From NCBI GenBank assembly GCA_026182355.1, contig JAPFBL010000255.1, forward strand, positions 2,046,001 through 2,110,000: a stretch of 64,000 nt of DNA, in the 5' to 3' direction. Below the pieces are notes generated by a model. That model did no database searches and had not been told where the DNA came from. It saw only the letters and a program-made list of their open reading frames with translations. This DNA is from Hermatobates lingyangjiaoensis. Lineage: Eukaryota; Arthropoda; Insecta; Hemiptera; Hermatobatidae. Of the stretch, positions 11,777 to 26,175 are shown piece by piece (within the stretch, counting starts at the first letter, position 1; the number at the start of each line of letters is the position of its first letter). A program made the translations under genes and the position numbers.

Positions 11777-12320
11777 ATGTGCAGGTTTAGGACTGTTAGT
11801 CGTACCCTTAGTCGCCCGTAAGTATCCAGGGCCTGTAGAACCGGTTGTCTAGAACAGCCCTCACAGACGTTTCACTGGTAGAGGTGTTATTGCTTTAGTT
11901 CACTACTTGTTGCTCACTAGGGTAGCCAAGGCAAGTGCACCTGCTTTTCACCCACCGATTTGGTGAATCAGGGTCTCAGCCAAGTCTACCCATACTTGGA
12001 TTTGGGACCACAGTCACCACTAGGTGTACACTGTGTGACGGTCTCGCGCAAGCATGCGTGGGATGCCAGTCCCTGTGCTACCGAGTCATATGTAATTTGC
12101 ATTCTGGTGTACATCGCATCCATAAGAGCTTTACTATTTTTGTTATGGGTTAGGGGTTTAGTTGGTCATTTTATAGAACCCGTGCCTTTAGTTGAGGACT
12201 CCTCTTATGTCAAGAATTCCACTCCTTTGTGGCGAAACGATGTGCAGGTTTAGGACTGTTAGTCGTACTCTTAGTCGCCCGTAAGTATCCAGGATCTGTA
12301 GAACCGGTTGTCCAGAACAG
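11777..12320. repeat. Repeat D: 81-bp direct repeats, 463 bp apart
   Basis: The segments 11777-11857 and 12240-12320 are about 95% identical and read GTGCAGGTTTAGGACTG at their left ends. The interior is GC-richer than the flanks. It is partly matched at 38320-38430, which shares a TGCTTCTCACCC segment followed by a CTTGAGTTTGGAAC...CCACTGCTAGG segment. The arrangement fits 1.2 units of a tandem repeat, or a small element with terminal direct repeats. Open frames inside (11935-12253) appear to be repeat-derived. Confidence 0.75.
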
Positions 12321-15315
12321 TTCGCACGGAACGTAAGGTATAGACTTTGGAATCAGAGGTCTACTACCAACCTATAGACAGTTCTGATTCTTTGACCTAT
12401 ACCTAATAATATGTTTATATTAAATATTAATTTAATAACTTCATGCTTCAAAAACATGTTGTGTTAATCAAATACTTGTCTTATTTCAAGAGATGAAAGA
12501 TAGAATGTCGTTTCTATTACTCGACTAATAAGGTCTGCACGTAAACAAGATTTTCAGAATAATTTTTTCTGAATTGTTCCGCCAACTGAGTGGTTTATTA
12601 ATATGATTTGATATGGGAATAGTTTAAGAACTGCATCAAACTGCTTATATAACCATTAAAAACAAAAATGTCGCCCATCCCGACAGCAGACTAAATATAG
12701 CATTGACTTGTAGTTACAGGTGATATGATCTTGAATACGATTGTTACTTATGGCAGACTAAGTTTCATTTTCAGACTAAGTTTAATCATTTTTTCTGTTT
12801 TACTGGCGCATCAATTTAACAGTTGGATCTAATTACGACATTGACATGACAGTTCACAGTAGACGTTTTTATTACTCCTTTTGAAGGACGTCTAAGAAGC
12901 TGCTATTAAACACGATTAGATTAGTAAGAAGGACATCTCGATACAAGTTTTAGGTGGAGGTGCTAGTATTTAAAGCTTAGTATGATATCACACATTGAAA
13001 TGCAGCTGTCCCTTTCTTATTGTAGTGTAAATTACTAGATACATGCAGAGTTTACATCGTTTGTGTGGTTATTACAGTTCAGATTTGTTATTGAAGTGTT
13101 ATTATACATATTAGGAAATTGTTCTGTTGTTTATTTATTTTGGTGTCCATTTATAACTCTCATTCAACAATTTTTAATTGATTGCTAAACCATTAAAAAT
13201 TGGTGTGGCATAATAATGAAGTTTTTTTATCCTTTTTTTCTTCAATGTAAGAATCATCTCTTTACCTAAAAGTACAATGTAAATTAAATAATTCTGAATT
13301 TTTTGGAAGTTAATTAAAGTAGTAAGGGCTTCTTGAGTAGTTGTGACAGGATTCGCCAAGTTATTACAGTGAAGTGATAACGCTGAAAAGTAATCCCCTC
13401 TGAGACCTTATGCTTCTTTGTAATTCTAGACAAATTCCCTGAATTATCTTAAAAGGTTAAGGTGGTATACATTTGTTTCTGTTACTACTCAAGTTACAAT
13501 CCATCTAAATTAAATACTACTTCTGTGCTTCGTGTAAATTTTTTTTTATGTGCAATGCATTGAACTACTCAGTATTATGTTGCAATTTTCATGACTAACC
13601 GTTGTAATGATTAATTTGTCTCCTGAACGCCATTATTTGATTTAAATAGACAATAGTGCTTTGTTTTTGTAAAGCTGTCCCCTTCATCGGGCAACATTAT
13701 TCAATCATAGTTATACTGAAGAAAGAACAGTTTCATGAAGGTCGCAGGTCAAGGTTTTGATGTAAGTAAGAGCGAAATTGTATACAAAAATTAATAATAA
13801 AAACGGCGTCTGTCATTATATTATAGAGTGTGCACTAGATTACATATGACTCTGAATTTGATAGAACTGAATTATAATGTAAAAACCAATGGAAGTCATA
13901 GTGATAGAAAAAAGCCTATTTGTCAATTTATGATTATACTTATGAATAAGGAAAAGAATAAATACTGACTATTTTATAAATTAAATGTTAATTAAATTAA
14001 CATTTCTTCAGTAGAATGAAGTAAAAATGAATGTAACATTATTGGATCTTAAAATTAAAAGAAAATATAAAACTGTTTTTATATAAGAACATCTGCATGA
14101 CTTAAAATTTCAAAATGTACAGAAATGACGTTATTCAACTTCCAATTTTCCTTCTTTTTCTTTTTTTTTTTTACCTAATATATACATACCATTGTTTAAT
14201 GGTTGATAAATATATAATTACAAAATATTTCTTGAAAATTGAGAAGTATGTTTTCGACTGCTCGAATGATCGATTAACATACAAGAGGGATAAAATGTCA
14301 ATTTCATACTTAAGACAGTCTTTTGAAGTTTTTAGTTCTTAGATGTTGTTATAGGGAAAATGTTTCGCATGGAAGATATAATCGACTGTGACTTTTAAGA
14401 TTTGCTCTGAAGTTATTTGTTTTTACAATATTTTAATACATTTGAAATTTAATATATTAAATTCCGCCCATTCCAAGTGATCTTAAGAAGACCAAAAACT
14501 CAACTGTTTGAGAATAACACTTCTCTTTTTTTAATTTTATCTGACTCATTTCTCGAGATGATTTTACTCCAAAACTGACCTTCAATTTGGATGTTATTTG
14601 GACACTTGTATAGTGTGATCGTACAGACAGACGGGCCCTTTAGGCGAAGTTTTACTCGAGACAACAGTCTCTTGACAACCTCTATTAAAGTTATCTCCAG
14701 TTTCTAAGAAGGTATATTTCTACATGATGGTTCTACTGTATGATGGACTGGTATTGACGAGTCCTACTCATTTACCACATACTTGTATTTATTAAGGCTA
14801 ACTAGAGAAGCATGGTATATATAGTTGTGTTGGTGGATTTCAGTTTAACCTGATCAAAAATGGGTTCTCATGTCATATAAATCTGTATATATACTATTGA
14901 TACTGTCATATTACTTCTTTTCATGTTTCTCTTCCTAAAATGTGTATTGTTTTCTATGTGTAAATTACTGTAACCATTTAATTCTATATTGTAAAAAAAA
15001 AAGTGTTATACAAAGCTAAGATAGGTTGACTATGATTATTTAGCATTTATTTAAATGATTTAATATGTTAACAATAAGATTAACTAGAAAATCTGTTGAC
15101 GCTACAGTGATGGAAGCTTATTTAAGATCCTACTCTACTCATTTAACTATCGGCTCTTTTGCAGCATATCTTAAAATTAGATTAAAAGTGTATATAAATT
15201 ATGAGTAAGTGTTTTAGAAATGGGGCATTTTAGCTGTGTTTTTAAATTGTGCATTGAATTATGTTTTACATTAGATAATTTTTGACAAATTTATTTTTCT
15301 CATGTTTTTCCTCAG
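12321..15315. other. Noncoding, no recognisable element
   Basis: AT-rich sequence. There is a small inverted repeat at about 13983-14005 (AAATGTTAAT against ATTAACATTT) and a poly-T stretch near 14157-14172. No exon with two convincing splice sites was found. Confidence 0.4.
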
Positions 15316-15369
15316 GTTAAATTTAGTTCTAATGGGATATGACTACGAAAATATCACCTAAAGATGTTG
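15316..15369 (+). CDS. Candidate first coding exon
   Basis: A TTTTTCCTCAG acceptor precedes the exon and a near-consensus GTTG|GTAAGT donor follows it. An ATG at 15339-15341 opens a frame reading MTTKISPKDV and then one base of the next codon, so the exon ends in phase 1. Stops lie upstream in that frame, as expected for a 5' untranslated region followed by a start. An earlier ATG at 15332 makes only a nine-codon upstream ORF ending at 15361. The exon does not join in frame to 26176: the chosen acceptor there would give an immediate TGA. A missing exon, another acceptor, or a separate gene is needed. Confidence 0.35.
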
Positions 15370-18300
15370 GTAAGTTAATTTCAAATCATTGACTTTTCAT
15401 ATTGCCAACTAGATTTTTCTAGAATCTTTTTTTATTTTGGTGTCGGCATCAAATATGTTTCTTGTGAATATAGGCCTGGAGAAGTATCGTGCCACAAATA
15501 GTGAGATTATGTGAAGGGATTATTTAAGCATTGGTTTCGTAATGATATTAAAGTTGCAGTATGATTTTTTTTACCAAAAATTTCCATATATTTAAAAAAA
15601 AAAGTTATTGCGTTTATTTATGTTGTGTGTGATTTACCTCTTTTATTTCAAAAACGAAATTATACGATACTTTCCTGGACTTAATTGATAGTCTAATTTA
15701 ACTGTTTATTATATTTAGAAACTTTGACATCGTAATAAATAACTGAAAAATAAATGGAAACTAGCGCCAGTTTGGCAATGGATATTACCCTGAGTTATAC
15801 AGAATGTTTTACTCCAAAATGGATTTCTCAGTTAAGTCGTCCTTCTTATTTTTACCTCGTGCAGGTGTGTAGAAAGTCTTGTGTGATGTTCAAAGTGTCT
15901 CTCGTCTAGAAAACACACACACACACACACACACATTTATTATCGGGAAAATCGGAAACCCTGATCATAATGTAATATGGGCCGTGATAATAATGTAATT
16001 AATTAATATTCAAGTATCAGCCCCCTGTGGAGGAATCTGAAAAGTATATGAGAAGCATGTCATCATGGACGAAAACGGCTCAGATTTAACAAAAGCGATA
16101 AACATTTGTTAAAACTACTTCCCGTCTTCATTTAGGTTCCTGTTTTGTTATACATATTGTTTTGTTGAAGAAACATTGTCGCTTGTAGTATTGAAAGATT
16201 GAACTTTCATGTAAAGTGTAATAAATATGTCGCGTTATAAAGAGAACTAATTTGTTTAATCTGGTTAACAATTACTTATAGGAAAAGAAATTGGAAGTGA
16301 AAACTCCAATGAAATTAACTGTTGTTGATGAAAACAAATAGAACTTGTTCTTTCCTTCTAATTGATCCAACACCATATTCAATAAACACTTGTTTTGTTG
16401 ATTAACATATGAGAAACATGTTTCCATAGTATGGGGAATATGTGGTTTTATATTCAAGGTGAGACATTAGGAGATGTTTATTACCTCCACACAAACAGAT
16501 TTGGCCTTCGTGTTCTGTACTCTAGGGACTAAAAGTATGTGGCTCACATGTTAAATAACTTTCATTTATTTTTGGTGAGTCACATTTACAGTGTTGAATG
16601 TACATCAGGAGTAGATTATGTCTTACTTCAGGGGACATATAATTGACATCACATAAATCTGCGCATAACTGAAAACAACTAAAGTGAATGATAATTGCAA
16701 ATGAACTACAGAAACATTAGCTTTAATTTAATTTAAAGTATGCAGTGGTTCCAGATGAACCCGAATATTTGTATCAAATATCTATATATTGCGTTACAAT
16801 CAAGTCATTTAATAAGTATAACGACCTGAGCTGATTTATGCTGTAAGCATCTTCATGCCCCATCTATGCTGAAATTTGTTTCCAACGCCCACACTTATAG
16901 GCTTCCGGTGTTCTTGAGTCGGTAAGTATCATTAATTTGTTACTTGACACCCCTTTTAATTATGGAACGAAAATCAAGATTAAAGTGAAAAATCCACATT
17001 ACCTTGTTGATTCTACATCGAGAATTCTTAGAGTAGGGCTATATAAAGAGTACCTGGAATCTTCGGACCTACCGTCTCTGAGAGACGCCGTGCTCTGAGA
17101 GATGGATTTTCGATCTCCACATAAAAAAAATCTACCTCTGTGGGCTAGATTCTAACCTCCAATAATCAGTTTTAAAAGGAGGCACTGCCTGTTAGTGTAT
17201 ATCTGAACGTTAATGAGAAATTATGTTTAAAACAAAACCGTAGATCACAATTCAAATTGGAATAAAAATGTTGTTTCCCTGCTTTTTTTTTTTGTTCAAT
17301 AACATATTTAGCTGAATGTTGTAACTTGCCTTCATGAATGAGAACTGAATGTTATTTCTTTGAAGACTTCTTGGGTAAGTACAGTATCTAATGTCGACAT
17401 TTTCTTTCTTATTCATAACAAAATATGTATTACTGTTATGCAGTCTAGTAAATATAATGCAATAAATTCAGAGAGGTTATTGCGTTCTCAATTATTGATG
17501 GCCTATTCAGTAAATTATAACAAAATAAACGTTTTTCTAATTTTATTTTTGTTAAATTGGAATTTGTTTTACAATCTAAGAACAAATAATAATGGGGGAA
17601 TGAAAGTGACAGAACGAGAACATCCATGGCAGCTGTCCTGCGATATCTGTGACAGTACAAGAAAACAATCCTCACCGGCGACTGATTCTCGTCGTCAGGG
17701 TCTGCCTTGAGGGCGTTTGTACTAATCGCCCGTCATTAAAGTCCTACTCGTGAATGCTTTGTGTATAATCCACAAGGACTTCTGCGAACTAGTAATTTTT
17801 TTAAATGTTTACACATTATTATAGAGTAGGTATTGGAGTGTCTTATGTTGAAGCCTTATGTGGAAGATGAACCTTGAACTAGACGTTTACATTCTATTTT
17901 CAGCGATATGTCTATTAATATGAACGGTGAACACTTGTTTATCCATTTACTTGCTGAATCTTTAATATATCCATTGTGATGGCGAATCAGTTTATCAGTT
18001 GTTACAAATTATATCACTCACTGATTTGATAATTCATTCACTACATGACTTCTAAATTATAAACTCTATTAAACGTTGATTTGTTTAATAACGTTGTCCT
18101 GCATTTGTTACCTAAGGATAATCTTCATTCATTCATACTCGAAGGTCATAAGTTTAAGGGTGAACATTTGAGCTAATTTATAAGATGTTTCACAATAAGT
18201 CTAATCCTACAACAAAAGCAAATAAATTGTACTTCTATTTATACAATTTAATTTTTGCGTGGAGTTTTCCTACTGCTGTCAACAATTATCTGAAAACAGT

Positions 18301-21300
18301 TCCAAAATAGTAGAAATAAATTTAAATAGCTGATAAATAGATAAATTTAAGTTTTATGAAAGTGTTTTAAAAGAAATGTGATTATTTTTTGGATTGTAAT
18401 TTTGTAATTGTTGGAGTCTAAATAATTGATAAAAAAAATGTTTTTTGAACTTTGGAGGGTTAAACGAGTACAGTTGGGGTGGAATGGTGGTTTGGTATAT
18501 TATCAATGAATTATTTAATTAAAAGTGTGAAGCTGACTCTGAAAGTTGTGGCTTTGTTGAAAGAATGTTACAGTGATCATTAAATGGAGACTATCAATGA
18601 CAGGGGCGTTGATGGAGGCTGAGTTAAAAGTAATGGTAGTTCATTTACATATCCTGGTCAGCAGTCGGTATTCAATGAATCATTCTTAAGAGTGGCCCGA
18701 TGATTGAGAGTTAATTGGCATCGACATTCACAGGCTGAGATTAGTACCAGTGTCAGTTGCTGGATTCAGCAGTTCAATGCTGGTTGATAGCTGGTTGACC
18801 ACTGCTTTAGTGACCACCTCCTCCTACAAGAAAAATCGTATGGCTGTTGTTGTAGCTATTAAGAAGGTCATCGCTTAATGTTGGATCCAATAGGAAGTGG
18901 ATTTCTAATGGCATCCTTAATAAGATGTGTGATACTCCTGGTCAAACAGGAGTACTTATTCACGGAATATTGGCTTATCAATATTTTTCATTACCTAAAA
19001 ACCAAAGTTCGGAATTTTCATGAAACATTGTTATTGGTCATGTGTGACCTGTAGTGTGATCAAGAATCCATGGTACAGTTCAAGGAATGGCTACAACATG
19101 TTTCTCGTGGATAGATAAAGGTCAATGCTAAAAGGCGATCAGCTCATGTTATTGACACTATTTTTCTGAAGTTCCGTGGGTATTTCCTGGTAACGTCCTG
19201 GAAGAGGGCCGTGCCATAACGACACCTTAAACAATGTCATTATTTACGAACTAAACTTAGAATCGAAAAAAACGTCCTAGACAGTTGCCCAGGCTATTTC
19301 GTTGTCGCCATTACGTTGCTCCAGCATACACATCGAGCTTACAAGAAAATTCTGTGACAAATTTGATAGGAACTTCTTCGAAACCTTTGTATAATTCTAT
19401 TATTTCTTCCTTCTTTAGAGTTTTCTCTCATTCCTAAGTTGAAATCAAACCTCAAACGAGACAATCAAGGAATCGAGGAGATCTTCAGAGGACGGTTAGG
19501 GAATATGCAGCGCTCGCAGAAGTGCTTGGATTGAGGAAAAATAATTATGACCTTCAATATGTTTTTCAATTAAATTATTATTGCCGGTACTTTTTGATTC
19601 ATTCTCGTAATTACTATTAAAAGGTGTTTTTAGTAAAATTTGAAGTTATAACATTTTTCATGAAGTACTACAGGTAATCCTCCTACAGCATGATGAACAA
19701 TTTGCTAAAATACCGTGTTGTTGTTGTATGATATACTATTATACTGGACAGTGGTGGGCAACGGGCTTGCATAATATTATCTTGAAAAATAAAGAAAAAA
19801 TAAAACAAAAATCGAAATAGTGTTCTACCATTTGTAGAATTAATACCTTTTTTTTTGTGACTATTATTTTCACATTACAAATTTGTGCCTCTGGTAATGA
19901 GCCTATCGATTTTTATTGCCAGAGAGCAGTCGCTGCTAGGTGCATACTGATGTCTGGCTTGTGCCTCACTTCATCACCTTTTTTTTGTTCTATTTACAGT
20001 TTTGTGATTGGTAATAGTTGTTGCCAATGTGCGTAACAGAATGACCAAATGTTAACTTAATAAAGAGTTGTAATGCGAATTTAAAAGTTTAATGGAAAAA
20101 CAATTATATGCTCCTTGCAGTTTACAGGCTATGAAAAAAAGTATCGTTTACCTTGAAACTTCATCGTAATAGACGTTACCTTGCCCAAATTAAAAGGCAT
20201 TAGGAGAAAAATGTATAAGTATAAAAGTTTATTCAACAAAAAGCATTTCAAAATTCCATTATAAATTAAGAATTGCCTTTTTCCGTTTGTGCTTTATTTC
20301 AGCTATTTGTTAATATTTTTGGTTTAAATGGAGCTTTGACAACTTATTCTCCCATTAGTTTATTGTAAGAAAACAATGTAAGAAGTTAGTAGACTTCATA
20401 ATGTTAATTAGAAAAAATAAAACAAACATTGCATTTTTATCAAATATGGGACCCCATTTTCTGCTGTGTTTATCGCACTAATTAAATTCATCTAGTTCAT
20501 ATGTTTTAACTACTTTAACAGCCAACAGCCTATTATTTTTTATTTTTGTAAGAATAGTTCAATTTTATTTCAAGTTTTCCACATCAGTTTAAATCTGTTA
20601 TATTTGTTTTGTTAACTCTCAAAATTACGAGTTTTTTTTTTCAAGGTGAATTATTTGGAACCTTCTATAAAAAAAATCGGATTTCTATCGTGTTGGATTT
20701 ATTAACACGATAATGAAGTTTATTAACACATTATGAAGTCTACTAAATATTAGCTTAAGGTTAATAAATCTTTCTGACAAATCTGAGATTAATTGTTATT
20801 AAAAAATTGATTTGATTCGAATTCGCAGATAGATGAGATTAATGATTTTTTTTTTTTGAACCCCCTACTGTAGACATTGGAGATTCTCTATAGTCTTGCA
20901 CGGGACCTTAGTTGTTATAGTTTTAACAATTACAAAATCTTTTAATCCCTTTTCAATGAAGATTGTCAAAAACTTTCTACTTAAGCCTATACTTCGGCGA
21001 TTTTATTTTTTGTGCTTAAAAAGTTATGCTTTAATTTAATTTGTAAAATTTTTAAATACTATTCAGTATTTGTTTTGTAATTGAAGTATTCTTATTAGTC
21101 TGTTTTTCTACCTTTCGATCCCCATGTTGTAATAAAACTTATATGCGTTGACAGGTCATATAAGGATTTCTTCCGGTACATGGTCATATAAAAAATAAAT
21201 CGTGTTGTAAGTGGATTACCTGTATGCAGTTCTCTTTTGTTTAAATTGGAAACTCGTAGATTCATAAGAGAAATTAATATATATCTCATAAAATAATGTA

Positions 21301-22192
21301 TCAACTCTGTCATTGTATTAGATACTGTAAACTTTTTAGGGTGGATAATTCTTAAAAGAATGTTTCATTTTGAGTCGATTGATTGAATCAGGAGCCTTTA
21401 TTTTCAATTGTAACTATAATGTTTAAGGTTTAAGTGTTTACATAATTTCTATAAATCATAAGTTCCATAAACTCCAGAGCTATTATGATCCAGTTTTATA
21501 TGTGCAGGATATCCTGTTCAGAGGTATAACCAAAAAGGTGGACCCAAAATCATTGTAACCAAGAATGTATTGAGAATAAGGTAGATAATATCTTGTCATT
21601 ACAGAGAACAGGGTTATGTAAGGTGATCAACAGGTAGTACACTTCAGTTAACTGACCCTGAATATTACAAAAAATATCCACTCTAATCACCAACTCTCTC
21701 TACAACATTGTGCAAAGAGCGATGCTGTTTATTCATTGACGTATTATTATGAACTTTATGTGTACAAGGGAATCTACAAGGTAGTCTCTAACAAAAAAAA
21801 AAAAACTCCAAAAATTGCTTTTCTTGTCAGGCCTCTGCGGAGTCCAGATTTTTCAAATCATCTGATGATAACCAACTTTTTACCTTATATATTTTTGGTT
21901 GCATATGAAAAGGGGTCGTTTCTTTCTTTAGAACTGTTCTTATGAAGTTAATGACAGTTGAAATTAAATGTTATTCAGGAAAAAAAGTAAATATCAGGGA
22001 TAAATTGGGTTTCTTTTGAATTGATGTATATTATTTATCAATATTTCCTTGTTTACAGAGAAGAACACAATAAGGGCTTTGTAGAGTAGAAAATACATAT
22101 TAATGCTGTATCCTTGATTGACTGACAATATTTCGAATATCTCTGTAAAACAAAAGTTTTTTGTTTTGTTAAACACACCTAATTGTTTAATT
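15370..22192. other. Long intron-like stretch with an (AC)n microsatellite
   Basis: AT-rich sequence. A clean (AC)11 run lies at 15913-15935. A GC-richer patch at about 18600-19530 contains broken frames and a small hairpin (ACTCCTG/CAGGAGT near 18930-18950). It may be an old mobile-element remnant, but no family motif is clear. No other gene is supported. Confidence 0.4.
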
Positions 22193-22194
22193 GG

Positions 22195-22480
22195 GTGAGA
22201 TGTGGTCTAGTGGTAGCGTGATGCCTTTGATACTGAAGATTGGAGGTTTCAGTCTGACTATGGCCCTAGATATTCCCTGTGGGAAATTTAAAATCTTGTG
22301 CATGCCGTCCATAGGAGGGATGTCATGACATCATGTCATGATGTCAGGTACTCTATTAAATTTGAGTAAAATTTACTCTTCCTATGTGGTATCAACTCTG
22401 TAACATGGTTCTTCCATAACTATAATATCACTGAAGAGGACATATGTGTGGGGTCCAAATAAACAACTTATTGTTTAAAT
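22195..22480 (+). mobile_element. SINE-like element, family B (tRNA-headed)
   Basis: An A-box-like TGGTCTAGTGG lies at 22203-22213 and a degenerate B box GGTTTCAGTCT at 22245-22255. The 32-bp interval is typical of tRNA-type internal promoters. The body GGCCCTAGATATTCCC...GCCGTCC matches the reverse-strand copy at 40325-40450. The tail contains a short direct or palindromic array of CATGATGTCATGAC type. Confidence 0.7.
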
Positions 22481-25400
22481 ATGTCTCTCATCGTACAAAA
22501 ATTACACCGATTATCGCCTGTCATGAATGGTTATGATTTTAATTCAAGGAACTACAGACAAGAGAGTAAGCCAGCAAATCATTCCTGTTTTTGGCGACAG
22601 GCCAAGTTCCTTACAGAGATAGTTCATAGGCACTGACAGTTTCTAGATAGGTCGGTCATTGTGTTTTTTCCATAGGACTACATGTCCTTCCTTCATCTAT
22701 CAATTAGAGTGCTCTCTCCTACACCGATCTTTAATTATCTCCCTATGCATCTCCGATTTTCCATTCCATTACAAATAACCACGTAGTCATTTATTGACTT
22801 AAGACTTATTATAGAATAGTCAATATCAATAACCCCTTCCCAATAGAGTAAACCCCCAAATGAACATCAAAATGCAACGGTTTAGTGTATGGGTCTTGTT
22901 CATTGTTGACATTGTTTTACCACTCTTTTATCTAATGAAGTTATTTCGTTTCGTAGTTCGGTCTGACCCGTAAGAGTTTACCTTGTAGCAAAAGGTACTC
23001 TTGTGCTCGATCTCCCAAGAAGGGTGGGAAGCACGGGGGACGTAAGGCATCAGTACCAACCTTAACCAGTAGGCATTCGCACTCTAAATAAACTTTCTTA
23101 TGGAAAAATATTGGGCTCACATGTTTAATGCCATTAATTACCTTATAGTAATAAGTATAAAAAGAATATTAACTGTTAAGAAATAATTTGTTTCATGACT
23201 TACATACAATAAGCAGTTTCATTTGGAAATAATTTTTGATTCGAATCCTTATTTTCATTTAATTATAGTAATAAATTAAATTTGTTTATGGTGCTTACCA
23301 AAGAGATATTCAGTTATTAATTCAAAAGTGTTAGAGATTTTAATAAGCAAGATCTTTTATAAATAAGAAAATGAACTTTTTTTGTTAATTCTTTTCCTTG
23401 GAGCTTTTAAGTCAGGTTCAAACGTTTTTATGTAAGCAGTAAGGGAATTACGTGCCTCATCAATGTTACTGTGTCTGACCTAGTTTGAAATATTTATACG
23501 CATAATTATAACAATGTAGCTTTATGATTTGGGTACCAGTAATAAAAAACAGATTTATTCTGCAAAAGTTATTTATATTTCCAGACTCTCTTACTTCAGT
23601 GTGGATGTGTATTATTTTGGATGATTATTTATATCAAAGTTGATGAATTAACATGAGTAAAAAAGTTAAATAATTATTATTTTCTAAGAAAGAATAAACT
23701 TATTCTTTGTTTTTTAATGTCATATCAATTAAGGACTCAAATTTCGGGTATCTGAATATCCGTTTACATACTGTTCCAGTCTCTTCTGTGTAGAGTATAA
23801 AACGGAATACACAGACAGTATAATGCTGTGGATGGAAAATTTCTATTACTGTTGCATTTTTGTCATTATGTAATATGTAAAATTAGATTCTGATAACTTG
23901 TATTTTTGGAAGCTTTTGTACCAGTAATATCAACGAGATTATTAATCCCGTTGAACTAAGTGTGTATTACGTCGTGTTGTTTGTCATTTAACATAAGATG
24001 GATTCGTTATTTATATCTTTATATTAAATGACACCTAAATACGATTGGCATTTAAGTGGCAATTAATGGTTTCCTTTAATAGTCTACATTCAGAACTAAT
24101 TATATGTAAAAATCGTATATAGCCTGGAAGAATTCTAAATCCCATACATTTTGATACAGTATCACGTATACAATACTTATGAACCTTTCCTTGGCCTTGT
24201 CCTGTTAGGGAGCTTTAAAATCCCCCCCCCCCCTCCTCCTCCTCCTCCTCCAAGTGGTGATTTGCATCTTATCATTTCAACCATAAATTTTGTTAAAAAA
24301 GAACAAAATCTAATATCACGGATTTATTTTTTTTTAAAAAGATCAAAACTGTAAAAAATTAAAAATACAGCCAATGTTCTGAGTAATAAATAGATAAAAA
24401 AAAGAAATGATAGCTTTAGTATAGAATTTATATTACCCCTCCTGAACAAATAATTTTCCACGCCCTACTATTGTAGAATGGCATTTGGGCTGTTTTGATT
24501 AACAGGCAGTGCAGTAGAAGTTACCATTGTATAATATCTTTCAAATATCTCTTTAATTACTAATTTAGCAAAAAAAAAATATTTCTCATTGATTTGAAGA
24601 TATTCCCCTCTATACTTTGAATAATTATTTCAATAAAAGTAGTCTTATTTGCCCTTGAGGAAATGCCAATTTTACGGACAGGCTAGTTATGAATTTGTAG
24701 TAGTGCGTATTTTGTTTTGCAGGTCTTGTTCTGGGTGCGGTGTTCTTTCATGAATATGAAGAACTATATATTCATTTAAGATAAGGATGCAGAATTTTAA
24801 ATAGTGCTCTAGATCTTTCTTTTCATTTTAATAATACATATCTTTTTTGAATGAAAAAATGTAATAGCTTTACTTGAAGCCTTTTAAAAATATCAGCTAT
24901 TCTTATAAATCTGTTAATGTTTCTGATAAACTATCCACTTTGGGTAGACTCAGGCATTTCCCCTTCTTCATGTTAACTGTCTTAAATTGACTTCGAGTTC
25001 AGGAGTTTCCGTTATATTTTTAGCTTTATCTGAATTCAGCTTAGAATAAATTTACTCGTTCATTACCGCTCCACAGCAGAAAACCTCTTTATGTTTATTT
25101 TTGACTTTTTTAACTAAAGGGTTAATGTTTTAATAAATAAGTTGATTTTTACTGGCGTGTAACAAAATCATATTGCCCCATTACAAAAGTAAGTGGGTCT
25201 ATTGAACTTATTAAAATCCTTACAAAGGAATCAAACCTGTCATTCTCTTAGATCATTTGAATAAATGTAATGTCAACATCCTTAACTATGTCCAAGTAAA
25301 GTTCTTCTAATATTAAAGTTCAGGTCAGTTATCGCTTCCTAGATGGTAGCTGTTGGTTGTGTAAATGAACCTTGCTGTTTTTCATTCTTCTGTGTTTTAT

Positions 25401-26175
25401 CATAGAATTTTGTTTAAAGCATCAGTTTGTTAGTAAATATTCTTATAATTGTCATGACAATCTTAAAATTAAATAAACTAGTCCCTAAGTAAAAGAATTT
25501 TATGAAAAAAAACAACACGTTTCAAACACAAGTAAAATTCAAATTAGCTGCATTAGTTTAATTCAAGTTTTAAATTACTTCATATTAAATTTAATGTAAC
25601 CCCTAAAGGAGCAGTAAGTACTTGCAGCTGGTTCTTTTTTATAATAGTTTTTCTGTTTGGAGACAGCTTTCATTATTTTCCCGTTTCGTGTAAATAACAC
25701 ACAATAATAATAAATTAATCTTTCTTATGTTACCAACATTGGTGGAGCTAATACTAATTCTTGAATTGTATCGCTTTGGAAACTAGATAAAGTTTACAAA
25801 GCTCATTTGAGAACCTGAAACTACATCTGTTTCTTCCGCTTTATCTCTTATCACCCATTTCTTACCGTCAAAATGATTATATGACCCTGAAATATACCTT
25901 CCATTTGAATTAATTACTTCCTTTGAGTTATTCCTCCAGAATTGTTGGATAACACCGAATAAAAATCCAGGTCAATAAAGATATTGTTTTGAGATATTTT
26001 ACTTCATGTGGTAGCGAAATGTGTGTTTAATGCATGTTTGTTTAATATTTAAGGAGAAACAAATATGAAATTACATATGTTTTCTAACAATCTATTCTTG
26101 TCTTATTGTTATTTGTTTCTGTATAATCCTAAGTGAACAAAGAACATTGTATGATATATTGTTTTTTTGTTACAG
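22481..26175. other. Noncoding, with a C12/(TCC)n run
   Basis: AT-rich sequence. A run of 12 C at 24222-24233 continues as (TCC)n to 24252. An 11-bp near-perfect inverted repeat lies near 23930-23957. A candidate acceptor at about 24721 opens a 20-codon frame to TAA, but it has no other support. Confidence 0.4.

Noticed and set aside
11935..12253. Two open frames (72 and 97 codons)
   Set aside because: They lie inside repeat D and shift with its copy borders. The related segment at 38.3 kb does not keep the frames.
18600..19530. GC-richer patch suspected to be a Tc1-like or other transposase relic
   Set aside because: Translations in all frames are broken and no ordered set of transposase motifs could be traced.
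22203..22255. Possible intact tRNA gene
   Set aside because: A and B boxes are present but the B box is degenerate, no cloverleaf closes, and the sequence continues into a repeated SINE body.
24151..24354. 67-codon frame with a proline run
   Set aside because: The prolines come from the C12/(TCC)n tract at 24222-24252, which is simple repeat.
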